Below are positions 45,399-53,050 of a stretch of 64,000 bases of DNA, in pieces (the stretch's first letter is position 1; each line of letters starts with the position of its first letter). Origin of the DNA: FACHB-1406 sp034189065 (GTDB lineage: Bacteria > Cyanobacteriota > Cyanobacteriia > Cyanobacteriales > Spirulinaceae); assembly GCA_034189065.1 (NCBI GenBank), contig JAXHVQ010000007.1, positions 36,977 to 100,976 on the forward strand, read 5' to 3'. A program made the translations under genes and the position numbers. The notes below the pieces were generated by a model, which searched no databases, was not told the DNA's origin, and saw only the letters and a program-made list of their open reading frames with translations.

Positions 45399-46451
45399 TC
45401 ATTGCGAAGACTCCTCACCTCCTTCTGCCATCACTCTCAAACGAACGAGGCGATCGTTGTCTTCATCTAAGGCAAGTTCGATGGTTTCGTTGGTGAGGGG
45501 ATCGAGACAAACCAGGAGCGATCGCAAATGGGGGGTACTCGCGCCGGTATCCACGTACAGGCGATCGGCTAAATTCCCCAACCGCTTCCACGTGGCGAAT
45601 AGCTTGCCCACCGTCTGCTCGAGCGCCGTTGCCTGTTTAACTAAATCTGCCGCCGTACTCAAACAGTCGAGACGCAGGGCCTCTTCCAGTGCCATTTCCA
45701 TATCTACGGTTCCGCGCTTGAGAGTTTGAACTTGGGCGGCAGCATCGAGATATTTGGATAAACTGCGAGCCTCTGAAGTTAAGGTTTTTACGGTGTCAAT
45801 ATCGGGACTTTCGGCAACTTCCCGTTGAATTTGGTAAAGGTGAGAGTCAGGCAACTTTTCCATTTCCCGCACGAGGGGGGCTAAATGGCGAGGTGGAAGT
45901 CCCCCTTCGGTTGCCTTTTCCTTAACTTCGTCGGGCAGTAATTCCGAACTCATTGCCGTCCATTCGTCGGAGAGTTGCTTGACTTCTCGTCGGGTAATGC
46001 GATCGCCTTTTTGCGCGGCTTCGCTGACGAGGCGCTGCACTTCTGGAGCCGACTTTGCGGTTTCCACGAAGGCACGCTTGCTAAAATTATCGATGGTGCT
46101 GGGATCCAGTTGACCTTCGGCAAGGAGAGTATCGGCGCTATTGGCAAGTTGAATGAGTCCGTAGGCTTGACTTTTGCTAATTTCCCGCGTTTTCAACCAA
46201 TTGAGAAAACCCGTCCCCCGTCCGTCGCCGCCTTTTTTTTCGCGATCGCGTACCGCCCGCAAAATGCGTCCCCGCCAAATATCGGTTTGCAAGTCAAATC
46301 GCTCGCATACCTTCCAAACTGCGTCGAGTTGTTGCTCGAACTCTGACTCTTGAATCTCTTCGTCTTCAGGATCGGGCAGTTGAAAGTTAAAATCCACAGG
46401 CGTTTGCAAGGCAGCAGCAATATCTTCGTGAGATGCGGGAGATTGAACCAT
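45399..46451 (-). CDS. Conserved cyanobacterial protein, helical, function unknown
   Basis: A 350-residue acidic, almost entirely helical soluble protein. The N-terminal part has WLKTREISKSQAYGLIQLANSAD, which resembles the HTH-like segment of DNA-partitioning or DUF3102-type proteins. The middle reads TRREVKQLSDEWTAMSSELL and the C-terminus GASTPHLRSLLVCLDPLTNETIELALDED. No catalytic motif. The charge pattern and length suggest a scaffold or nucleic-acid-binding protein, but this is weak inference. Alone on the minus strand. Confidence 0.6.
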   Translation of the reverse strand: MVQSPASHEDIAAALQTPVDFNFQLPDPEDEEIQESEFEQQLDAVWKVCERFDLQTDIWRGRILRAVRDREKKGGDGRGTGFLNWLKTREISKSQAYGLIQLANSADTLLAEGQLDPSTIDNFSKRAFVETAKSAPEVQRLVSEAAQKGDRITRREVKQLSDEWTAMSSELLPDEVKEKATEGGLPPRHLAPLVREMEKLPDSHLYQIQREVAESPDIDTVKTLTSEARSLSKYLDAAAQVQTLKRGTVDMEMALEEALRLDCLSTAADLVKQATALEQTVGKLFATWKRLGNLADRLYVDTGASTPHLRSLLVCLDPLTNETIELALDEDNDRLVRLRVMAEGGEESSQ

Positions 46452-46505
46452 GAGGGGTGGGAGCGAGGTGCGAAGTAGTCGTCGCCATATTATCGCACGA
46501 GAGGG

Positions 46506-46592
46506 AGATGGGTTCAGAGTTCAGAGTTCAGGGTTCAGAGTTCAGAGTTCAGGGTTCAGAGTTCAGAGTTCAGAGTTCAGAGTTCAGAGTTC
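46506..46592. repeat. GTTCAGA heptamer tandem repeat
   Basis: About a dozen GTTCAGA/GTTCAGG units in a row. The spacer 46452-47077 otherwise holds only the small candidate frame at 46707-46850. Confidence 0.8.
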
Positions 46593-46706
46593 GCCAGTTA
46601 TGGGTGACGGGGTGAGGGGGTTGTAGCAAAATTTGATGAATCTGGTATTGTTCTCTCTTTCTAACCCTTGTAAAAGTTGCGTCCAACGCTTAGAAAATTG
46701 TTCTTT

Positions 46707-46850
46707 TTAGCTCGAAGCATTACAGTTTTGAAATACCCAATTAAAATCGCGATCGCTTGGCATCGTCAGTAAAAACCGCTCGCAAAAGTCCGTCGATCCC
46801 TTAATTGGCTCGATGGGGTAAAAGGACAAATTCGATAGAAAATGTTGCAT
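46707..46850 (-). CDS. Doubtful small ORF, 47 residues
   Basis: An ATG frame giving MQHFLSNLSFYPIEPIKG, ending in a Phe/Trp-containing PSDRDFNWVFQNCNASS. The composition looks protein-like rather than random. No ribosome binding site is seen and nothing is recognised. It may be a gene remnant. Listed so that the region is not taken as empty. Confidence 0.22.
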   Translation of the reverse strand: MQHFLSNLSFYPIEPIKGSTDFCERFLLTMPSDRDFNWVFQNCNASS

Positions 46851-47077
46851 CTGGTATTGACAATATAAATTTTATGTAGTAAGCACAATAAATAGCGAAA
46901 ATAGAATTAACAGGCTATCCTATAAACGAGCCAACCCTCCATTGACACTCAACGCAGACGAGAAGTAGCAGACTACAGTTGTATATTCTCTCTGGCTCTC
47001 GACCTCAATGGGTTCCATTGGGAGTTCCATTTCGTCATTTTACGTTATTCTTTATTTTTACAACTTTTAACTCGCCC

Positions 47078-48145
47078 ATGCAATTAATGCACAATGGTCT
47101 TAAAGACTTTCTATTAATCGGTAATTATACCCCTCAACAAAAAATTGGCTTTCTTTCCCTCGAAACGCCTTTGCCGGAGTGGGTAAAAAAGTCTACTCAG
47201 TCTCTTCCCAGTTATTCGGCAGGATTGCAATTGCGTCGAGAGTATCGTCATATTGCAATGGGGCTGAGAGCCTTGAATTTTAAAGAAGAAGATATTTTAT
47301 TCGTTTTTGAAATTTATAATCAACATCTTTCTGTTGTTTTGCCCTTATTGGCATTGATGGCTGCGCGAGGAAAAAGAGTTTTTATCGGGCTGCACGGCAA
47401 TCAACAGTTTGCCATGTCCAGTCAAATTAAGTATTGGGGATTGCTCTATCTTAAAGCGTATTTAAAGTTATTTAAAAACCTCAAAGTTCTGACCTTTGAA
47501 ATTGACGATCGCGTCATTCCCGAAAAATACAGGCTGCCTCCTTCCTCCACCATTGTCATTCCCCATCCTATTTTAAGCGACTGTCACCCCAAACTCGCAC
47601 CGGGCGAAAGACTTGCCGAAGATGTGCCGATTAAAATTGGCGTGGTGGGAGCAATTCGAGCGGATAAACCTATTGGCAAAATTATCGAGAAAATTCAGGA
47701 GTATATTGTTTCGTCTCCTCATTCGTGCGAATTTGTCATTGGCACTCCCTTCGGGCAAAAACCGAACTATTTGGAGCGACTGAAAGTAACGCTACTCGAT
47801 ACCACAGAGGAGGAAGATTATCTCAATGCCTTAAAAGAAATTGACATTATTGTCATTCACTACGACAAAGAGCGCTATTATTATCGAACGAGTGGCGTAA
47901 TTAGCGATGCTGCATCTTGTGGGTGTTACATTGTTGCTTCCGATTATCCCGTTATTCAGCATCAAGTCACTTGGCCCGTAACCATTGGTTCGACTTTTTC
48001 GGATTTTGAGGAAATTGGGACAGCTATTGATAAAGGGATTGACCATTTGCGAGAAAACGGTCAAGATAAGCACTGGTTGTGGCGAAAAGAAAGAACCGCA
48101 GAAGCGATCGCGAAAACCTTATTCTCCGAAAGCGCGCGATCGTAA
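47078..48145 (+). CDS. Glycosyltransferase-like protein (GT-B type)
   Basis: A 355-residue soluble protein. The second half has IKIGVVGAIRADKPIGKIIEKI and YYYRTSGVISDAASCGCYIVASDYPVIQHQV, the glycine-rich loop and E/D-x7-E-like C-terminal segment of GT4-type transferases, with the acidic residue partly replaced. The first half (FLLIGNYTPQQKIGFLSLE, RVFIGLHGNQQ) is the acceptor domain. It probably builds an envelope polysaccharide or glycan; the acceptor is unknown. The ATG at 47078 is preferred over the frame's first ATG at 46979 because the extra 33 residues are hydrophobic and unlike the family. A second ATG at 47087 is possible. Confidence 0.6.
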   Translation: MQLMHNGLKDFLLIGNYTPQQKIGFLSLETPLPEWVKKSTQSLPSYSAGLQLRREYRHIAMGLRALNFKEEDILFVFEIYNQHLSVVLPLLALMAARGKRVFIGLHGNQQFAMSSQIKYWGLLYLKAYLKLFKNLKVLTFEIDDRVIPEKYRLPPSSTIVIPHPILSDCHPKLAPGERLAEDVPIKIGVVGAIRADKPIGKIIEKIQEYIVSSPHSCEFVIGTPFGQKPNYLERLKVTLLDTTEEEDYLNALKEIDIIVIHYDKERYYYRTSGVISDAASCGCYIVASDYPVIQHQVTWPVTIGSTFSDFEEIGTAIDKGIDHLRENGQDKHWLWRKERTAEAIAKTLFSESARS

Positions 48146-48230
48146 AAATCGCACTCCTGCTACCAGAAGTACGATTTTTAAACATTGATGCAGTTCCAGT
48201 TACAAAAGTTTAACTCGAAGAGAACTGGGT

Positions 48231-48310
48231 TGCGACAGCCTTCTTAAACACTCACTTCGCTTAACTCGCGAGTCATGCGATCGGATCGAAGGCTCGGTCG
48301 ATCGAAACGA
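48231..48310 (-). pseudogene. Decayed duplicate of the apcF 3' end
   Basis: Minus-strand translation around the stop at 48244-48246 gives MTRELSEVSV, against the true ApcF end ITRELSEVDV. The preceding bases match the CCTTTCGATCA region of apcF with a small indel, and GACAGCCTTCTTAAAC matches CAATAGCCTTCCTAAAC beyond the stop. It is a tandem partial duplication of about 75 bp next to apcF. Confidence 0.7.
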
Positions 48311-48344
48311 TAGCTCGAACGTTACCTTGGCTGCAATAGCCTTC

Positions 48345-48854
48345 CTAAACGTCCACTTCGCTTAACTCGCGAGTGATATGATCGAAAGGTCCGTCGATAA
48401 ACGAAGTCTCTTCAATATCTGCATCCGAGGCCATCTCCTTAATGGCATCCTTCATAATTTGAATCCCAACAACCGTCGGACCAATGGGAACGCCTAAAGA
48501 ATTATAGGTTTCCCGCAGCCCTTGTAAAACACGCTCGTCGAGGACATTGGTATCGGCAGCAACCAGCGCATAGCTTGCGTAGCGTAGATAGTAGTCCATA
48601 TCCCGCAAACAAGCCGAATAACGGCGAGTGGTATAGGCATTGCCTCCCGGACGCAGCAACTCCGGCACTTCCTCAAACAACTTCGTCCCCGCCTGCTTGA
48701 CGATGGACGCTGCATTAGCCGTAATCATCGAAGCTACGGCAACGCGGTCGGTTCCCGATGCAAAATAGGACTTGAGGCTATCGATCGCGTTGCGATCGAG
48801 ATAACTGCCTGCGACATCATAGTTTTTAATCAGGTTTGTAATCGCGTCTCTCAT
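48345..48854 (-). CDS. apcF: Allophycocyanin beta-18 subunit ApcF
   Basis: A 169-residue phycobilisome core subunit. It has the globin-like phycobiliprotein fold, phycocyanobilin attachment Cys 82 in RRYSACLRDMDYYL, and the methylated-Asn position Asn 72 in RPGGNAYTT. ApcF replaces one beta subunit in the core disc next to ApcE and helps pass energy to photosystem II. It is told from ApcB by the N-terminus MRDAITNLIKNYDVAGSYLD and the C-terminal FDHITRELSEVDV. The start is the ATG at 48854; the seven extra codons upstream are not family-like. A 14-bp tandem repeat lies 23 bp upstream. Monocistronic, as apcF often is. Confidence 0.93.
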   Translation of the reverse strand: MRDAITNLIKNYDVAGSYLDRNAIDSLKSYFASGTDRVAVASMITANAASIVKQAGTKLFEEVPELLRPGGNAYTTRRYSACLRDMDYYLRYASYALVAADTNVLDERVLQGLRETYNSLGVPIGPTVVGIQIMKDAIKEMASDADIEETSFIDGPFDHITRELSEVDV

Positions 48855-48876
48855 ATAAAGTGCGCTCCCAAACAAC

Positions 48877-48904
48877 TTATCTTGTGCGATTTATCTTGTG
48901 CGAT
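48877..48904. repeat. Perfect 14-bp tandem repeat upstream of apcF
   Basis: TTATCTTGTGCGAT twice without gap, starting 23 bp before the apcF ATG; in the leader or promoter region of the gene. Confidence 0.7.
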
Positions 48905-49116
48905 CGACTTCCACTGAAGCCCGAGCCAATTTGCTCTTCATTCATAATCCCACACCAAATGACTGCTCGCTCTCGAAATCTTCCACAACTCCCCTCATCC
49001 CCCTCTATTTTGATACATTTCTTTACATCCAGCCCCAAACTGCGCGATCGCTACACGATAAACACTGCTTTCCCAAAACCTTCCCATTCATTAATAAAAT
49101 CCGCACAATGGGATTT

Positions 49117-49159
49117 TGTATCAAAAAAGACAAAACCAGTTCGGCTCTCTTCCTACGAT
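49117..49159 (+). promoter_or_regulatory. NtcA-activated glnA promoter
   Basis: TGTA, eight bases, GACA at 49117-49132 resembles the NtcA site (TGTA-N8-TACA), with one half-site base changed. A -10 box TACGAT (TAN3T) at 49154-49159 starts 22 bases after the GTA-N8-TAC core, exactly the spacing of class II NtcA promoters. NtcA with 2-oxoglutarate activates glnA on nitrogen limitation. Confidence 0.7.
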
Positions 49160-49203
49160 AATTCGATAGTCGAACACAGCAAGAATACGGAAGGAGCCGC
49201 CAT

Positions 49204-50628
49204 ATGTCTAAAACCCCGGAAGACATTTTGAAGATGATTAGCGATGAAGAGATCAAAATCATCGATCTCAAATTCATCGACACGCCAGGAATTTGGCAGC
49301 ACTGCTCGTTCTACTACGACCAAATCGACGAAAGTTCCTTTATCGACGGCGTACCCTTTGATGGCTCTAGTATTCGGGGTTGGAAAGCCATCAACGAATC
49401 CGATATGTCGATGGTACCCGATGCTAATACGGCTTGGATCGATCCTTTCTACCAAGAAAAGACTCTCTCGCTGATTTGCTCGATTAAAGAACCGCGCACG
49501 GGCGAATGGTACAGCCGCGATCCTCGCAGCATTGCCCAAAAAGCGCTCGATTACCTTGCATCTACCGGAATTGGCGATACGGCTTTCTTTGGTCCAGAAG
49601 CCGAATTTTTTGTCTTTGACGACGTGCGCTTCGACCAAACTGAAAACAAAGGCTTCTACTACGTTGATAGCGTCGAAGGGCGCTGGAACTCCGGTCGCGA
49701 AGAGGCTGGCGGCAACTTAGGATACAAACCGGGCTACAAGCAAGGTTACTTCCCCGTTGCGCCAACCGATACTATTCAGGATATGCGGACGGAAATGCTG
49801 CTGACGATGGGCGAATGCGGCGTTCCCATTGAAAAGCACCACCACGAAGTGGCAACTGGCGGACAAAACGAACTGGGTGTTCGCTTTGCGACGCTCATCG
49901 AAGCGGCTGACTACTTGATGACTTATAAGTATGTCATTAAAAATGTGGGCAAAAAATACGGCAAAACCGTTACCTTCATGCCCAAACCCCTGTTCAACGA
50001 TAACGGGTCTGGGATGCACACCCACCAATCCATTTGGAAGGACGGACAGCCGTTGTTCTGGGGCGATGATGGCTATGCGAACTTGAGCAAGATGGCGCTA
50101 AATTACATCGGCGGTATCCTCAAGCACGCTCCCGCACTTCTGGCCTTTACCAATCCGACAACCAACTCCTACAAGCGTTTGGTTCCTGGCTTTGAAGCGC
50201 CGGTGAACTTGGCTTATTCTCAAGGCAACCGTTCGGCTTCGGTTCGCATTCCGCTGTCGGGACCCAATCCCAAGGCGAAGCGTTTGGAATTCCGCTGTCC
50301 CGATGCGACGGCAAACCCTTATCTCGCGTTTGCGGCGATGCTGTGTGCGGGGATTGATGGAATTAAGAACGAAATCGATCCGGGCGACCCCCTTGATGTG
50401 GACATCTACGATCTCACCCCGGAAGAGTTGAGCAAGATTCCTAGCACTCCGGGTTCTCTCGAAGATGCGCTGGAAAGTTTGCAAAATGATAAAGCTTTCT
50501 TGACTGATAGCGGTGTATTTACTGACGACTTCATCGAGAACTGGATTTCTTACAAGCTCGATAACGAAATTAACCCAATGCGTCTGCGTCCTCATCCCTA
50601 TGAGTTCTCGCTGTACTATGACTGCTAA
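49204..50628 (+). CDS. glnA: Type I glutamine synthetase GlnA
   Basis: A 474-residue enzyme making glutamine from glutamate, ammonia and ATP, the main entry of ammonium. Conserved parts: the beta-grasp N-terminus (DEEIKIIDLKFIDTPGIWQH), metal-site Glu residues in FGPEAEFFVFD and VPIEKHHHEV, the ATP and glutamate part NGSGMHTHQS (GSGMH), NRSASVRIP and EFRCPDATANPYLAFA. Length and C-terminus (MRLRPHPYEFSLYYDC) are those of cyanobacterial dodecameric GSI. A strong GGAGG-like ribosome binding site (AAGGAG) precedes the ATG. Cyanobacterial GS is usually inhibited by small IF7/IF17 proteins; no gif gene is seen nearby. Expressed from its own NtcA-type promoter and ended by a terminator at 50697. 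Confidence 0.97.
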   Translation: MSKTPEDILKMISDEEIKIIDLKFIDTPGIWQHCSFYYDQIDESSFIDGVPFDGSSIRGWKAINESDMSMVPDANTAWIDPFYQEKTLSLICSIKEPRTGEWYSRDPRSIAQKALDYLASTGIGDTAFFGPEAEFFVFDDVRFDQTENKGFYYVDSVEGRWNSGREEAGGNLGYKPGYKQGYFPVAPTDTIQDMRTEMLLTMGECGVPIEKHHHEVATGGQNELGVRFATLIEAADYLMTYKYVIKNVGKKYGKTVTFMPKPLFNDNGSGMHTHQSIWKDGQPLFWGDDGYANLSKMALNYIGGILKHAPALLAFTNPTTNSYKRLVPGFEAPVNLAYSQGNRSASVRIPLSGPNPKAKRLEFRCPDATANPYLAFAAMLCAGIDGIKNEIDPGDPLDVDIYDLTPEELSKIPSTPGSLEDALESLQNDKAFLTDSGVFTDDFIENWISYKLDNEINPMRLRPHPYEFSLYYDC

Positions 50629-50696
50629 GTCGGCGCGTTAATCGATTTGAGGTAGGGATGTTTCAAAATGTCCGTACATGAGTTTATTAAATGTTT

Positions 50697-50723
50697 TCGC
50701 CTCCTTTGGGGGCGATTTTTTTT
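50697..50723 (+). terminator. Rho-independent terminator of glnA
   Basis: Stem TCGCCTCC with GGGGGCGA (one G-T pair), loop TTT, followed by TTTTTTTT; it starts 68 bp after the glnA stop. Confidence 0.85.
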
Positions 50724-50724
50724 A

Positions 50725-50855
50725 GAAGAATGGGAGAATTTAGAATAGAAGAATTCAGAATGGAAGAATTTACCAATTTGAGGGACAAGAGAGGAATGAC
50801 TCAAAGTTGGCGATCTCCGACCGCTGTTTGCGTTCGGGGGCGGAAATACTATATT
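50725..50855. repeat. Dispersed ~130-bp repeat, copy 3
   Basis: Same blocks as 9604-9740: GAATGGAAGAATTTACC, AATTTGAGGGAC, GAGGAATGACTCAAAGTTGG, CGCTGTTTGCGTTCGGGGG, CGGAAAT. It follows the glnA terminator directly. Confidence 0.65.
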
Positions 50856-50906
50856 GACAAAAAATAATATAATAGAAATTGGCGATCGCGGCTCTCTATT
50901 CACGAT

Positions 50907-51076
50907 GGCTGACCAAAGACTTGTAAAACCGAATATTGTATTGAGATATCGCTTTGATTCTATTGCTGCTATGACAGGAACTCCTCTTGAGTGATGACGA
51001 TTGGCTCGTGGATGAGTTCGTTGGGCAGGTTGGGAAGCTGCTGCTGTGCTTGGGCAATGGTGAGTCGTTTGGACAT
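50907..51076 (-). pseudogene. Frame-shifted Phd/YefM-like antitoxin remnant
   Basis: An ATG at 51076 opens MSKRLTIAQAQQQLPNLP and continues to HEPIVIT. The next bases stop in this frame at 50969-50971. Shifting one base gives RGVPVIAAIESKRYLN and on, exactly the continuation expected for antitoxins of this family (the usual ITRRGKPVM pattern). So a one-base deletion has split the gene. The 105-bp MITE ends five bases upstream of the ATG and has displaced the promoter. No toxin gene is seen beside it. Confidence 0.6.
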
Positions 51077-51081
51077 GGCTG

Positions 51082-51186
51082 TAAGTAGGTGGGCAAAAAT
51101 AAACGCATAACCTCGAAAACCGTATTCCTTGCCAGGTAAGGGTTTTAGCTGGAGATATTGTTCTTTTAATTACGCCCACCTACTTA
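51082..51186. mobile_element. MITE, copy 1 (101 bp plus TA at each end)
   Basis: Terminal inverted repeats AGTAGGTGGGC and GCCCACCTACT, flanked by TA on both sides, no coding capacity. Base-for-base identical over 105 bp to the copy at 63778-63882. The TA flanks suggest mobilisation by an IS630/Tc1-mariner-type transposase (inference). Confidence 0.85.
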
Positions 51187-51296
51187 GTAAACCAATGGGA
51201 TATCTTAACGTAGCACGAAAGACGACTTTTTGTGGTGCAGAATATCGGTCAAATCGCACTCGGAGAGCATATTCAAAAAGCGTAAATATGTACTTT

Positions 51297-52352
51297 TTAA
51301 TTCTCCTCATTTGTTTGATAAATGCGTCCAAGAGTGCGATCGCGTCCCACTTCAATGACCCAATCTGCGTTCTCCATTGCGGGAATGAGAAATAATTCGG
51401 GATGAAGTGCTTTCCAAAAATACTCGACAAAATCCTCGATTTGTGCATCGCTCATCCCCGACTTCCCAGAGGCGATCGCGCGTTGCTCTGCTTCTTTGCG
51501 CCATTGTTTGCTAGCGCGATAATCGACGGGATACAGCACCAATAAGCGATCCAGGCGTTCCCATAGGGGTAAATACTCCTGGAGGCGTTCGTTGCTCTCC
51601 CGGGCAAAAACGCGGTCTTCTGGCGTTACAATAGGCGGCGGCGCTGTCTCGAAAATTGAAGGATCGAGGGGACGAAAACCGACAAACCAACCCTCAAACA
51701 GGACAATTTCAACGGCACCGGTCACTTCCTCCGACGCTGTTCGATCTCCCGCACCGTCGTAAGCAGATTTATTGAAACGAGGGACAAAAATTGGGTGCTG
51801 TGCTTGAGAATTGCGTAAATTGTCGAGTACAGCGAGTCCTAAATCGACATCGTGGGTTCCCGGAGGTCCCCGCCATCTTAAGCGTGGATTCTGCTGTTGA
51901 AGCTGCTGTCGTTCTTCATAGGTTTTATACAAATCGTCAAGGGATAGGCCGAGCGTGGGGTAGCCCAAATATCCTAAAATCAGACCGAGAACAGCTCCTA
52001 ACGTGCTTTTCCCCGTACCTTGAACGCCCAGAATCCCTTGAATCAACGGTCGTCCCAAGGCTTGGCGCGCGGCAACGAGATGCAGCGACAGAGGCAACCA
52101 CAACGTCCAAAGGGTGGATTGAATGCGTTGGCGATCGCTAAATCCTAATTTTTGACACAATTGTGCAACTTCAGGCTGTAAGATTTGGAAGAGACGCGAT
52201 CGCCTCTCCAATCTTTCCAAGCCGTTTTGAGCGGTTATGCCAAATGCGATCGCGCGTCGAGCATCGGCTAACTCCCACGCCAACAATTTTCGTAGGTCTT
52301 CTAGTGTGGGGTCTTCTCCCGCGCTCCAGCGTTGTAGGATGTCATTCGTCAT
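51297..52352 (-). CDS. D-glycerate 3-kinase
   Basis: A 351-residue kinase of the P-loop GLYK family, which phosphorylates glycerate to 3-phosphoglycerate as the last step of photorespiration. Walker A GVQGTGKST follows RPLIQGILG. The family blocks LSLDDLYKTYEERQ, RWRGPPGTHDVDLG, VPRFNKSAYDGAGDR and VLFEGWFVGFRPL are all present. The N-terminal 90 residues are helical, as in plant and cyanobacterial members. The start ATG at 52352 gives the usual length. Single gene; the next gene on the same strand lies 60 bp upstream and may be co-transcribed. Confidence 0.88.
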   Translation of the reverse strand: MTNDILQRWSAGEDPTLEDLRKLLAWELADARRAIAFGITAQNGLERLERRSRLFQILQPEVAQLCQKLGFSDRQRIQSTLWTLWLPLSLHLVAARQALGRPLIQGILGVQGTGKSTLGAVLGLILGYLGYPTLGLSLDDLYKTYEERQQLQQQNPRLRWRGPPGTHDVDLGLAVLDNLRNSQAQHPIFVPRFNKSAYDGAGDRTASEEVTGAVEIVLFEGWFVGFRPLDPSIFETAPPPIVTPEDRVFARESNERLQEYLPLWERLDRLLVLYPVDYRASKQWRKEAEQRAIASGKSGMSDAQIEDFVEYFWKALHPELFLIPAMENADWVIEVGRDRTLGRIYQTNEEN

Positions 52353-52411
52353 TGGTAGGGGCGGGGTAACCCCGCCCGTACTAGAATTTTCGCCTTAAAT
52401 TTTTAATTGAA

Positions 52412-53041
52412 TTAAGATTGACCATCCTGCTGAAAGCGTTGGAGCAAAACGCGAAGGAGAACTTGAGGTTCTGTCTCGTTAATTCCCAACTGCGCGGCAA
52501 GTTGTTGAGCGAAGGCGGGGTCTTGTTCCAATCGTTTCAATAGCTCGTCTGGCGTAATATATTCAGGTTGGGCAGCTTGCGTTTCATCAAGACTTCCCGC
52601 ATCGGGGCCATCGTACTCCCAAATTGGGTTAATTGTCGCTTTTTGCTGAATACTTTGCGCGATCGCATTTGCCATCGCCCCAACTTCCATAATCTTCGGA
52701 AGGTATTGAGTTTGATGCGCTAGAAGAACGAGCTTTTTGGACAACTCTAAATCGGGAACGGGAGAAGCCAAAACTTTAGGTCCGTAAGATTGTTGCAGCC
52801 AACGAATCCAAAGAGGATGTTTCCCCTGTTCGCCCAGTTGCTCGAAAAAGCGCTGAACGCGAGGAGCCTGCCAGCCATGTGCTACGCCATCGAGCAGTTG
52901 ACCAAACAAAAAGTTGTAATCCTCGTCGCTCAAAGGAGGAATTTCGCCTTTGTCCTCTGCGGCAGGAGAAAGAGCAACCTTTGTCGAGTTAGAGGAACCT
53001 TTAAATACATTTTGAAGCCATCGCCACATTAGACCGAGCAA
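52412..53041 (-). CDS. Conserved cyanobacterial protein of unknown function
   Basis: A 209-residue soluble protein. The short Trp-rich start (MWRWLQNVFKG) is followed by a helical core (LSDEDYNFLFGQLLDGVAHGW, ALNRFFEQLGEQG-like VQRFFEQLGEQGKHPLWIRWL) and an acidic C-terminus (ITPDELLKRLEQDPAFAQQLAAQLG). No known catalytic motif. The start could be the ATG at 53029 (MWRWLQ) rather than 53041. It lies between the membrane protein at 53051 and glycerate kinase, all on the minus strand with short gaps. Confidence 0.65.
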   Translation of the reverse strand: MLGLMWRWLQNVFKGSSNSTKVALSPAAEDKGEIPPLSDEDYNFLFGQLLDGVAHGWQAPRVQRFFEQLGEQGKHPLWIRWLQQSYGPKVLASPVPDLELSKKLVLLAHQTQYLPKIMEVGAMANAIAQSIQQKATINPIWEYDGPDAGSLDETQAAQPEYITPDELLKRLEQDPAFAQQLAAQLGINETEPQVLLRVLLQRFQQDGQS

Positions 53042-53050
53042 TCCCCTATT

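Noticed and set aside
49100..49203. Glutamine riboswitch (glnA RNA) upstream of glnA
   Set aside because: The conserved core of that motif is not present; the region instead carries an NtcA-type promoter and a short leader.
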